From Planctomycetia bacterium (lineage in GTDB: Bacteria > Planctomycetota > Phycisphaerae > Phycisphaerales > SM1A02), in contig SXUI01000052.1 of NCBI GenBank assembly GCA_005790605.1, positions 1 through 52,438 on the forward strand: DNA of 52,438 bases, read 5' to 3'. Shown here one piece after another: positions 18,158-26,662 of this stretch (positions are counted from its first letter, which is position 1; every line of letters starts with the position of its first letter). A program made the translations under genes and the position numbers. Below the pieces are notes generated by a model that had not been told where the DNA came from, did no database searches, and worked only from the letters and a program-made list of their open reading frames with translations.

Positions 18158-18229
18158 GTGGATCGCGACGGAGTGGTTCCCACACGCGACCTCGCGATTC
18201 TGCTGAACCATTGGGGAAATCTGCATTGA
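18158..18229 (+). pseudogene. Relic of a dockerin-like C-terminus
   Basis: Read from 18158, the frame gives VDRDGVVPTRDLAILLNHWG plus NLH and a stop at 18227-18229: a complete dockerin-like second hand with the usual ADLA/ILL/WG ending, but with no start or upstream coding frame. It lies 64 bp after the stop of RCC1-like protein 2 and is probably debris of a lost gene end or a duplicated tail. Confidence 0.6.
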
Positions 18230-18650
18230 TGCACTCCGCGATGCGCACGGCAGGAGCCGAGAAGCCGTGAGTGCAGGAGCACCTCAAGACCCTCTACGGA
18301 GGACGCTCGTCAAGTGCACCGAGGTCCGATCTCGCAAAGCCGTCCTGCTCGATGAACTTCGCCGGGCATCGAACGATTGCCACAAACCGATGACCTCGAG
18401 TTGCCGTTCCACCGTCGCGGGCAGTCCTTGAGTTCGCAGAGCGTTGGGCAGCGAACCCAGTACTTCGATCGTGCCGTCTACTCACGAATCGGCATCGGAT
18501 TCACGTAAACAAGTCCTTCATACCTAGCCTTATCGGAATTCAGGCTCGGTGCGACAACACGCTCGTGGCGAAACCATGACGCAAAGGCTCTGCGAACCGA
18601 ACCAACTCACGATGCACGCCATGAACTTGGACAACGCACCGAGTTCCTCT
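18230..18650. other. Gene-free stretch, 421 bp
   Basis: Between the dockerin relic and the 3' end of the kinase gene. No terminator hairpin with a T run, no RNA gene and no credible coding frame was seen. Given the relic at its edge, it may be decayed coding DNA. Confidence 0.45.
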
Positions 18651-20921
18651 CTACCACCACCGACCGGCGATCGGACCGTGCAACGCTCCCTGCCAAGCAG
18701 CCTCCAACTGCCGCGCAAACTCCGAGTCGCTTCCAAAGACTCTCGCGACATCCGCGCGCAATGCGACGAAGTCTGGTTCAACGACTCTTGCTCCCGACGC
18801 GTACCCAACTGCACATGCCGTGCACAAACGCGCTGAGAGTGTCAACAGATGATCGGCTCCAAGAGATTGCGTTCCATCTGCAATGAGTTGCCTTCCATCA
18901 GACGCAACTTCATCCCAAACCGCGGCGAGTTCGTTGTTACTCAACGACGGAGCGCCGCTTCGAGGATGCGGGCGGGATTCCACCGCGCTCGCGAGGCGGA
19001 AGAGCATGTGGCGCAGCCGGCCCGTGAGTACCACTGGATGCTGATTTCCGAGCGCTGCCTCCGCGCGTGCGAGCGCGAGGGGATAGAGCTCAAGAATTCG
19101 CACCCAATTGTTCATCTCACCTTGACGGAGATAGAACAACCACTTGATCGGATCCTGTTCATCGAGTGCCTCGACATCGCGAACGATCTCCGCCTCCAAG
19201 ATTCTGTTCGTCGACTCCGGTGGCCAGTACCGATCGCTTCCCCAAAAACGGATCTTGCAACGAATCGCCGCTGGATCGGATAGCGCCCCGGCCTGCTGAA
19301 AGCAACGAAGCGCAGCGTCCCATGCTTCACGCGACTCCGCGGTTGTGACGAGGATTTTCATTCGCGCGTCTTCCAAACACTCGCGCCTTGACAGCGCATC
19401 GCCCCGCAGCGTGTAGAGCCGACCGAGCGCGAGAAGCGCCGCGCTGTTCATGTGCGTGCGATCTGATCCAAGCGCCGCGTGCATGCGCTCAAGCGCAGCA
19501 TCCGCGAGAAGGAGCGCGGTGTCCGGTTCATCGAGCGCGATGTAGCCATCTCCAAGCACTGTCGCGATCTCAGCACTCGCAATGGGGTCGCGCGTTTCCT
19601 CCGCCATGGATTGACGCGCGGCACCTGCATCGAGCAATGCAATCACGAGCGCACGGTCACGACCCCCGACCGCCGCCCTATCGATGCCTGCGAGCAAGCC
19701 GCGCAACGCAGAGACAACTTCCGTAGTGCGCTTCGACTCAGTCTCGGCGCGCGCGGTCTGTTCGCGTGCGATCGACGCTTGCACCAACGCAACCACCGAG
19801 AAACTCATCACCAGCAGCACGCACGCCGTCGTGAACGCAACCGCCGCACGATGTCGTTTCGCCATTAGCATCATGCGCTCAAAGCGAGTCGGATTGCGCG
19901 CCGTCACTGGTGCGTGTTCAAGCCAGCGGCGCAATTCAAGCGCGAGTGCCTCCGCGGTTTGATACCGATGCTCCGGATCCGTCGCCATCGCCTTCGCAAC
20001 AACCGCTTCGAGGTCTCCGCGGAGTCGCCGCGCCATTGCTTCAACGCTCGCGAATCCGCGTCGTTGCGCGGACATCAGCAGCGCGTCCGCGTCAATGCGC
20101 GCTGCGTGAGAGATGGTTTCGGACAAGCGCGGCGACAACGAGGCATCGCGCGGATTCCGCGTCCGTGGCGCAACTCCCGAGAGAAGCTCAAGCAGCGTGA
20201 CGCCGAGCGCATGCACATCCGACCGTGTATCCGCCCAGGGCGCCGTCTGATCCAATTGCTCCGGTGACATGTACGCGGGCGTTCCAAGCCTCGACAACTC
20301 GCGCGAACGGGTGACCGCATCGGCTGCTTCGTCATCGACGGCCTTCGCGATGCCGAAGTCGATCACCTTGGGGACCAAGCCGCCATCCTCCGCGCGAACG
20401 ACGATGATGTTCCCAGGCTTGAGATCGCGGTGCACGATGCCCTGCGCATGCGCCGCCTGCACGCCATCACACACTTGCGTGAAGAGCCGCAATCGTTCAT
20501 CGATCCCTAGCCCCGCGTCATCGCAGGTTGCGGTGATCGATTCACCATCGAGAAACGGCATCGCAAACCAAGGGCGACCATCGTCCGTCACGCCAGCGTC
20601 GAGAATTGCCGCGACATTCGGATGATCGATGCGCGCCAACGCCCGTTGTTCGCGCTCGAACCGGCGTAAGATCTCGCGCGTGTCGAGGCCGCGCTTGAGA
20701 ATCTTCACCGCAACGCGTTCACTCGTTTGCGCGCTCTGCACCGCGACATGCACTTCGCCGTAACCGCCTTCGCCGATTTCCTGAAGAAGCGTGTACTGGC
20801 CGCAACGATTTCCACCATCGCGCAGCGCGTGGTCCACCTGCCCACCGAGCGACCGCAAGGACTCGTCGAGTGTCGCAAGTTCGACGGCATCCGGCTCAGC
20901 GAAGAATTCCTCTTCAAGCAT
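18651..20921 (-). CDS. Membrane Ser/Thr protein kinase (PknB type)
   Basis: 756 residues from ATG 20921, preceded by a G-rich ribosome site (AGGGGGG) that starts ten bases after the sigma-factor stop. The kinase domain is complete: GEGGYGEV loop (about 50-57), catalytic Lys in VAVKIL (about 73), HRDLKPGN (about 164-171), DFG (about 188-190) and PAYMSPEQ activation-segment end. One membrane helix (about 359-382) separates it from a helical, TPR-like C-terminal half that should lie outside the cytoplasm and may sense signals. Pairing with an ECF sigma gene in one transcript is common in planctomycetes and suggests a phosphorylation-controlled transcription switch. Confidence 0.93.
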   Translation of the reverse strand: MLEEEFFAEPDAVELATLDESLRSLGGQVDHALRDGGNRCGQYTLLQEIGEGGYGEVHVAVQSAQTSERVAVKILKRGLDTREILRRFEREQRALARIDHPNVAAILDAGVTDDGRPWFAMPFLDGESITATCDDAGLGIDERLRLFTQVCDGVQAAHAQGIVHRDLKPGNIIVVRAEDGGLVPKVIDFGIAKAVDDEAADAVTRSRELSRLGTPAYMSPEQLDQTAPWADTRSDVHALGVTLLELLSGVAPRTRNPRDASLSPRLSETISHAARIDADALLMSAQRRGFASVEAMARRLRGDLEAVVAKAMATDPEHRYQTAEALALELRRWLEHAPVTARNPTRFERMMLMAKRHRAAVAFTTACVLLVMSFSVVALVQASIAREQTARAETESKRTTEVVSALRGLLAGIDRAAVGGRDRALVIALLDAGAARQSMAEETRDPIASAEIATVLGDGYIALDEPDTALLLADAALERMHAALGSDRTHMNSAALLALGRLYTLRGDALSRRECLEDARMKILVTTAESREAWDAALRCFQQAGALSDPAAIRCKIRFWGSDRYWPPESTNRILEAEIVRDVEALDEQDPIKWLFYLRQGEMNNWVRILELYPLALARAEAALGNQHPVVLTGRLRHMLFRLASAVESRPHPRSGAPSLSNNELAAVWDEVASDGRQLIADGTQSLGADHLLTLSARLCTACAVGYASGARVVEPDFVALRADVARVFGSDSEFARQLEAAWQGALHGPIAGRWW

Positions 20922-20931
20922 GCTCGCCCCC

Positions 20932-21495
20932 CTATTGCACTTCGCGTAGCTTCCGCGCAAGCGCGCGTCTTCCCTCGTCAAGATCGCGAAACGCTGTGCG
21001 TTCACTGACACCGACTAACTCCGCAACTCGAGTAAGCGGAATGTCTGCGACCAAGTGCAGCGTGAGCACTTCCATCTGCCTTGGATACTCCGCCGCCAAT
21101 CCCTCCATCGCGGCAAGCAGCACATCGCGATCGGCGAGCGGCTCACTTGGTGCAAGCGTGCTGCCCGCTCGTCCGTTACGCCGAACATCAACTTCAATCT
21201 CAATGCCGCGATCGTCAATCGATTGCGCAAGCTGACTACTCCCGCGCTTCTTCCGTCGACGAGACTTGCCCGCGTCTGCGAGGACTCGCGCCATGAAGAC
21301 AGTTGCCAAACCGCGAAGGTGCTCTTCCGAAGCGGGCGCATCCCGTTGCTGAAGCAATCGAACCATGCAATCAGACACGAGCGAGGTTGGGCTGATGCGC
21401 TCTGGATACGCACGGTTGCGAATGGCACGAGCAGCCAGCTGACGCAAGGACGCGTAGTGCTGCTCGACCAAAGAAGTGAACATCGTTTCTGCCAT
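20932..21495 (-). CDS. ECF-type RNA polymerase sigma factor
   Basis: About 187 residues from ATG 21495. Region 2 resembles SLVEQHYASLRQLAARAIR...SPTSLVSDCMVRLL, and region 4 ends with VADIPLTRVAELVGVSERTAFRDLDEGRRAL, a helix-turn-helix typical of the planctomycete-rich Sigma70_ECF group. No anti-sigma gene is seen; instead the gene is followed after nine bases by a membrane Ser/Thr kinase. Family knowledge supports regulation of such sigma factors by partner kinases. The start lacks a strong ribosome site; the longer frame upstream runs into the LamG gene. Confidence 0.88.
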   Translation of the reverse strand: MAETMFTSLVEQHYASLRQLAARAIRNRAYPERISPTSLVSDCMVRLLQQRDAPASEEHLRGLATVFMARVLADAGKSRRRKKRGSSQLAQSIDDRGIEIEVDVRRNGRAGSTLAPSEPLADRDVLLAAMEGLAAEYPRQMEVLTLHLVADIPLTRVAELVGVSERTAFRDLDEGRRALARKLREVQ

Positions 21496-21689
21496 GCGGG
21501 AGGTCCGAGCCCACCACAGGTTACTCCGCATCGAGTCCATCGCCAATGTGCAGCGCGCTTTTCGCGCGAATGAAGGCATTGTCGCGACGAAATAAGGCTT
21601 GCGTGCCAAACGCGGTCGCGCTGAATCCCTCGTGCCCAACCCCGGAAGGCCGAGCACGAGGGTGCGTGATTGAACTTGGCACATGGCGA

Positions 21690-22598
21690 TCACGGGCAGG
21701 TACCCCATCCATCGAGCAGAATCGCGAGGTCCGCCGCATCGATGATGCCGCTGCCGTCAAGATCAGCGTTGTAGAGCCCTGACGGCGTCTGCGCCCAATT
21801 CGTGAGGATCGTTGCGAGATCGACACCGTCAACGACGCCATCCGCGATGATGTCAGCGACGCAATCGTTGGGGTAGAACGAATCATCCACAACAATTGAA
21901 GCACCACCCATGAGTGTGCCGGGATTCAAACCCGTGGAATCACTCGCGCCGCTTTCGAAAGTCCACGAAGTAACGAGTCCAGTGTGACCCTTCGTTTCGC
22001 CTGGCGCGATCTCCGTGAAGCGCATCTCTGCGATTTGCTCTTGCGTTCGTTCGACGGTCCAGATTCTAAAGTTGTCGATGGAGCCGTAGAGTTGACTCGT
22101 GGCGTAGCCTGGTTGCAGACCTACATGCAGTGGGATCTCCATGTTCTGCATCGGAGCGGTACCCGTGGCGGTCGCAATCAATCGCCCGTTCAAGAATACC
22201 TTTGCGACGCCGGCAGACTGATTGAAGGTCGCCGCGAAGTGAAACCACTCACTATGAGGGTTTGTGAATCCGGCTGGAGCGGGCACATCAATCGCAGGCC
22301 CACATAGTTCGAAAAGGTTGTCCGGTTGAACAGCTGGTCCAGAAGCCCACTGACAGTCGCCTCCTGAGTGCTTCCCAATGCGACCGTGGCTCGAAGTATT
22401 CTGAAACAGCAACCAATACTCGACCGTGATCTCCGCACTCGCCCCCAATGAAGCGGAGTGCGGCACGACCATGTAGTCACCGATCGCGGAGAGTTTCATC
22501 ACATGATTCTCAGCGGCGCTCACTGGTGCGCAGAGGGCAGTCAGTGCGATCATCGCACTCGTCGCCGAAGAATGGAAAGAATGATGAAAGCAGCGCAT
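21690..22598 (-). CDS. LamG-like exported protein with dockerin-like tail
   Basis: 302 residues from ATG 22598, set by AGGAGG seven bases upstream. A signal peptide (ending near APVSAAEN) leads into a concanavalin/LamG-type jelly roll: ITVEYWLLFQN, WFHFAATFNQSAGVAKVFLNG and LYGSIDNFRIWTVERTQEQI are hallmark strands. The C-terminus has two dockerin-like hands (DGVVDGVDLATILTNWA and DLDGSGIIDAADLAILLDGW). Likely a glycan-binding or surface protein. It lies 194 bp upstream of the ECF sigma gene on the same strand and could belong to its circuit; that is inference. Confidence 0.85.
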   Translation of the reverse strand: MRCFHHSFHSSATSAMIALTALCAPVSAAENHVMKLSAIGDYMVVPHSASLGASAEITVEYWLLFQNTSSHGRIGKHSGGDCQWASGPAVQPDNLFELCGPAIDVPAPAGFTNPHSEWFHFAATFNQSAGVAKVFLNGRLIATATGTAPMQNMEIPLHVGLQPGYATSQLYGSIDNFRIWTVERTQEQIAEMRFTEIAPGETKGHTGLVTSWTFESGASDSTGLNPGTLMGGASIVVDDSFYPNDCVADIIADGVVDGVDLATILTNWAQTPSGLYNADLDGSGIIDAADLAILLDGWGTCP

Positions 22599-22797
22599 CC
22601 GAAAACCTCCTACATGAGCGCTGAGCTCGCGCAGTGGAAACCGATCCACAATCAAGAGCCCACAAGAGGAGACGCGACGGATCCGCCGCGCGCTGACAAA
22701 GAGGCGGGCACAAACCAAGCATTTCCCATCCACCGCGCGATTTCAACATCCCAACCTCACTCCCGGGCTTGACTTCGAGAGCCCATGCTCCCCTCGC

Positions 22798-24117
22798 ATG
22801 CGGTTTCCACGCCCAATATCTCCTCGCCGATACGATCTATCCGTGCGATCCACTCTCCAATCTGCGATCTCGATAGCGGCCTCGTTTGCGGCGTCCCTCC
22901 TACTGTGCGCTCCCAGTTTCGCACAGACCTCGATCGCCGTCGAAGTCCTCTGCCCCGCGCGAGGTGACTCGTTCGCGCCGCGCCTCATGGTTGACGGCAG
23001 TGCGCTGCTTCTCTCCTGGATCGAAGCGATTCCACCGGTCGCTCCATCAGCAAAGACGACGCACCGCGTGTGTATGTCGCGATGCACTGATGGCGCGTGG
23101 AGCGATGTTGCAGTCATCGCGTCAGGCGAGAATCTCTTCGCGAATTGGGCCGACACTCCGACGGTTGTGCGCGCTACGGATGGCCGCCTGCTTGCCACAT
23201 GGCTTCGAAAGAGCGCGGAGAGCACCTACGCCTACGACGCGGTCGTTTCAGAGTCGAAGGATGACGGGAAGACTTGGGAAACACTTGGATCAATACACAG
23301 CGACGAAAAACCTGCGGAACATGGGTTCGTCAGCGGGTCCTCGTTGCATGAGCTCACGGCCTACTGCTGGCTTGATGGTCGCGCGATGGAGTTGCCCGAC
23401 GAGAGCGCGGGCGGACATGGTCATGGTGGCGGCGACATGATGCTTCGCGCCACACGCGTTGCCCCGCGGGCTGATCGTGTCTCACCGCCATCGGAGATCC
23501 TCGATGACCGCGTCTGCGAATGCTGCCCGACCGACCTTGCAATCGGCCACTTCGGACCGATCATCGTCTATCGCGATCGAGGCGAAGACGGCACGCGCGA
23601 CATTGCAGTCGTTCGATGGCTCGGTGAAGGCTGGTCAGTCCCGAAACTAGTTTCGCGCGATGGATGGATGCTCGAAGGATGCCCGGTGAATGGTCCGAGC
23701 ATCTCGGCGAACGGGAACGATGTGTTCGTGGCGTGGTGGACCGGCGAACCAGAGCATGGAGCAGTTCGCGCGGCGCGATCGAAAGATGGAGCCAGGAGTT
23801 TCAGCGAGGCATTCGATCTCGATACGGACGGGTCGCTTGGGCGCGTGGAGACCTTGCTCCTTCCGAATCGTGACGCACTCGTCTTCTGGTACGACCTCGA
23901 CGGAGCGAACGCGAAACTCGTCGGCAAGTGGCTCGCGACAAGTGGCTCGATCGGCGCCGCACACACGATCGCGCGCGTCTCTGCCGATCGTTCGAGCGGT
24001 TTCCCCCGCGCGGTGCTGCAAGACAACGATGTCTGGTTGACTTGCACAGCAGTCGACGCGAACAAGTCGCGCAGCGTGAAGCTCTATCGCGCGCCGATTG
24101 CAGCGCTGACGAAGTAA
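22798..24117 (+). CDS. Sialidase-fold exported protein
   Basis: 439 residues with an N-terminal signal peptide (SIAASFAASLLLCAPSFAQ). The mature part has repeating beta-propeller strands with BNR-like Asp-box variants (SESKDDGKTWETL, ARSKDGARSFSEAF), as in exo-alpha-sialidase-like six-bladed propellers. Two local oddities: a His/Gly-rich loop HGHGGGDMM (about 203-211) and a Cys cluster VCECCPTDL (about 237-245), which could bind a metal. Sialidase catalytic residues are not evident, so the fold assignment does not imply sialidase activity. The start may instead be GTG at 22843, nearer the signal peptide. Confidence 0.75.
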   Translation: MRFPRPISPRRYDLSVRSTLQSAISIAASFAASLLLCAPSFAQTSIAVEVLCPARGDSFAPRLMVDGSALLLSWIEAIPPVAPSAKTTHRVCMSRCTDGAWSDVAVIASGENLFANWADTPTVVRATDGRLLATWLRKSAESTYAYDAVVSESKDDGKTWETLGSIHSDEKPAEHGFVSGSSLHELTAYCWLDGRAMELPDESAGGHGHGGGDMMLRATRVAPRADRVSPPSEILDDRVCECCPTDLAIGHFGPIIVYRDRGEDGTRDIAVVRWLGEGWSVPKLVSRDGWMLEGCPVNGPSISANGNDVFVAWWTGEPEHGAVRAARSKDGARSFSEAFDLDTDGSLGRVETLLLPNRDALVFWYDLDGANAKLVGKWLATSGSIGAAHTIARVSADRSSGFPRAVLQDNDVWLTCTAVDANKSRSVKLYRAPIAALTK

Positions 24118-24331
24118 CTACTCCGCGTAGCATCGCCTCCGGCACATTCCCCATTCGATCTTCGAGCGCGAGTGTGCTGCGAGAAACAGGCGCATCGCGT
24201 GGAAGGGTTCCGTTGGATGGCACCAACTCGGAGTCAGCCTCAAGGTGAGGCGCGCTGCTCGTGCAGCATCTCGCGAAACTAGAACCGATGGCTCGCCTCC
24301 ATCTCACTGGCCTCTGCGCCAAAGGTTTTTC

Positions 24332-25036
24332 ATGTCCCAGACGCTCCTCTGTTCTCTTGCTCTTCGCCCCACGCAACGCAACTTCGTCGCGCTCGCCTTT
24401 TTCTCCGCTGTCGCGTGCATCGCATCGAGCGCCAGCGCAAACCTCTTAACGAACGCGGGATTTGAAGTTTCGTCATGGACGGGCGCGGGCAATGTGCTCG
24501 GCAACTTCCCCGGTTGGCAGGGCGTTTGGGGACCGGAAGTTGGTGTCATCACTGGACCAAGTGGCGGAGTCTCCCCTGCCGCTGGCTCAAACATGCTCGA
24601 ACTCAACGACGACGGACTGAGTTACACGCAAGCGTTTCAAACGGTGGATGTGACGAGTTTCTCCGGGCTCATCAACTCTGGCACCGCAACCGTGAACGCC
24701 AGCGCGCTCTTCAACACGGTCGGTGGGTTCACGGGCGCGCTCGCCATCGTCAATGTCTCGTTCTTCAGCGGATCCACCTACGGGTCGCTCATCAGCGCAT
24801 CTCCCAATGGCGCGCTCTTCCTCGATGCAAACCCACAGACTTGGCAATCGGCATCGACGAGCTCACTCATTCCCGTGGGCACCACTTGGATGATGTATCA
24901 AGTCGCATTCAACAACGCCTCGATGGGCGGCAATCCCGGCTTCGTGGACAACACCGATCTGACGATTACGCCAGCACCTGGCGCAATCGCCCTGCTCGGC
25001 CTCGCAGGATTCCTCGGTCGCCGCCGTCGCGACTGA
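24332..25036 (+). CDS. Exported protein with exosortase-type C-terminal tail
   Basis: 234 residues from ATG 24332, with AAAGG six bases upstream. Signal peptide ends near ASSASA. The mature part starts NLLTNAGFE and is a beta-rich domain typical of many planctomycete and cyanobacterial PEP-CTERM proteins. The end (PAPGAIALLGLAGFLGRRRRD) has a short proline/glycine motif, one hydrophobic helix and an arginine cluster: the tripartite layout of PEP-CTERM/exosortase substrates, with PAPG in place of PEP. Family knowledge predicts cleavage by an archaeosortase/exosortase-like protease; none is encoded in this window. Confidence 0.82.
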   Translation: MSQTLLCSLALRPTQRNFVALAFFSAVACIASSASANLLTNAGFEVSSWTGAGNVLGNFPGWQGVWGPEVGVITGPSGGVSPAAGSNMLELNDDGLSYTQAFQTVDVTSFSGLINSGTATVNASALFNTVGGFTGALAIVNVSFFSGSTYGSLISASPNGALFLDANPQTWQSASTSSLIPVGTTWMMYQVAFNNASMGGNPGFVDNTDLTITPAPGAIALLGLAGFLGRRRRD

Positions 25037-25050
25037 CAACGGAGGCACAC

Positions 25051-25100
25051 CACAGGTTCGCTCCACCGCGCGGGCATCTTGCGCGGTGGAGTGAACTGTG
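25051..25100 (+). terminator. Long hairpin after the exosortase-tailed gene
   Basis: An 11-bp perfect stem (CTCCACCGCGC at 25061-25071, GCGCGGTGGAG at 25081-25091, 9-nt loop) extends to about 19 pairs through one G-T pair and one bulged base (CACAG...CTGTG). It starts 15 bp after the stop codon. No T run follows, so it is an atypical terminator or an RNA-stability element. Confidence 0.5.
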
Positions 25101-26132
25101 CGTTCTGCACGCATCGCAGCGAAGACGCATCGAGTGGATACGCGATACGCTCGACGCATCGTCGCTGCGCCCACTACACCTCCAAACGAGCAACCACCCG
25201 CGAGTGCGAGGTGGATTCCATGCGTCTTTCTCTTCGCGCTGCTCTACTCGGCGTCCCCCTGGTCGCGCGCAGAGTTCGCGTTGCTCTTGGGCATCGCGCT
25301 CGCGCTCCTTGGCCTGACCGCGTGGCCGAAGCAAAGTAAAACAACCTCGAAGTGGCTGATCCAAGGCTGCGTCGTCCTTCTTGGATTTCGCCTCGACCTT
25401 GGGAAGCTGGCCGAGTCAGCGCAGGACGGGTTCTTTCTCGGGGTCGGCACGATTGTTGGCGCGATCGTGCTCGGACTCTTTCTCGGAAAACTCCTGCGCA
25501 CGAGTCGCGAGATCTCGACACTGATCACCTCCGGTACTGCGATCTGCGGCGGATCCGCGATCGTGGCGATTGGAACTTCGATCGGCGCGTCCACTTCCAA
25601 CATGGCCGTCGCAACCGGCGCGATTTTCGTGCTCAACGCGTTCGGCCTCTGGACGCTCCCGTCCATTGGACATTCGCTCGGACTCTCTGAAGTGGAGTTC
25701 GGCCAATGGGCCGGCATCGCGCTTCACGACATCGCGTCGGTCGGAGGCGCATCGAAAGAGTACGGGGCCGTGGCATTTGAGACCGCAACGATCGTGAAGC
25801 TCACGCGCGTCATCTGGATTACCCCGCTCGCGATTCTCGCGGGCCGCTTCGCCGCATCGGGAATCCAATCCTCGAATCGCTCGCCATTTCCGTGGTTCAT
25901 CCTCTGCTTCCTCGCAGCGAGCGGCGTTCGAACGCTCGTGCCGTCGATGGAATCATTCGAAAGCGAGATCGCTCAAGTCTCTGGTGTGGGGTTTCGTGCC
26001 GCGCTGTTCCTCATCGGCAGCGGCCTGACGATGCAAGCGCTTCGGGAAGTCGGTCTTCGCGCCATCACGCAAGCGACGCTGCTTTGGGTATTAGTCGCGG
26101 GCGGTTCGTTGTTCGCGATCCGAATGCTGTGA
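25098..26132 (+). CDS. YeiH/UPF0324-type membrane transporter
   Basis: 344 residues with about ten membrane helices. The family signature SGTAICGGSAIVA (about residues 144-156) and the following TSNMAVATGAIFVLN mark the YeiH family, often annotated as putative sulfate exporters; substrate is unproven. The frame opens with GTG at 25098, which lies at the end of the preceding hairpin, and has no ATG before the first helix (about residue 41), so the true start is uncertain (GTG 25134 is an alternative). The gene converges with the 155-aa membrane protein, 14 bp between stops. Confidence 0.85.
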   Translation: MRSARIAAKTHRVDTRYARRIVAAPTTPPNEQPPASARWIPCVFLFALLYSASPWSRAEFALLLGIALALLGLTAWPKQSKTTSKWLIQGCVVLLGFRLDLGKLAESAQDGFFLGVGTIVGAIVLGLFLGKLLRTSREISTLITSGTAICGGSAIVAIGTSIGASTSNMAVATGAIFVLNAFGLWTLPSIGHSLGLSEVEFGQWAGIALHDIASVGGASKEYGAVAFETATIVKLTRVIWITPLAILAGRFAASGIQSSNRSPFPWFILCFLAASGVRTLVPSMESFESEIAQVSGVGFRAALFLIGSGLTMQALREVGLRAITQATLLWVLVAGGSLFAIRML

Positions 26133-26146
26133 GGCAAGACTCGTGA

Positions 26147-26614
26147 TCAACTTGAAGTCGTGAGCACCAGGAGCGCGATGAACGCCGCGAACACCAAGCC
26201 GTTGCTGATTCCGTTTGCGAGCAACCACCAACGAAACGGACGAAGCGACGCGGGAACATTCCAGAACTTCATGAGCATCGCGGTTTCGACGCCAGTGTTG
26301 ATGATCGTCGTCAACACATACGCCACGACTAAACTTGGAGCTCCCGTGAAATCCCGGTACCCGTGCGTGAGTTGAAGATGGAGGGCGTCTTCGAGCGGGT
26401 GAAGTAACTCGCGTCCCACGAGCAGCAATGGAACTGCAAGTATGGCGGAAACGAGATTGACGGCGACGATGGCGACGAAAGTGCTCCGCCAGCTGAGTTG
26501 AAACTTCAACCGCGCAATCCACGCCTCCATCAAGAGTCCCCCACCGACGATGGGAGCGGCCCACAACGGAAAGGCCACGATGAAGACCGGATGCGTGATG
26601 TTCGCGAGAATCAT
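26147..26614 (-). CDS. Four-helix membrane protein, unknown function
   Basis: 155 residues with about four hydrophobic helices (FIVAFPLWAAPIVGGGLL; TFVAIVAVNLVSAILAVPLLL; LVVAYVLTTIINTGVETAML; WWLLANGISNGLVFAAFIALLVL). No recognised family or catalytic motif. It follows RCC1-like protein 3 on neither operon nor promoter evidence: it lies downstream of that gene on the same strand, 48 bp away. Confidence 0.75.
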   Translation of the reverse strand: MILANITHPVFIVAFPLWAAPIVGGGLLMEAWIARLKFQLSWRSTFVAIVAVNLVSAILAVPLLLVGRELLHPLEDALHLQLTHGYRDFTGAPSLVVAYVLTTIINTGVETAMLMKFWNVPASLRPFRWWLLANGISNGLVFAAFIALLVLTTSS

Positions 26615-26662
26615 GACCGTTCATTCCCATTCGTCGGAAGCATTAATCAGGATCCGAAAATG

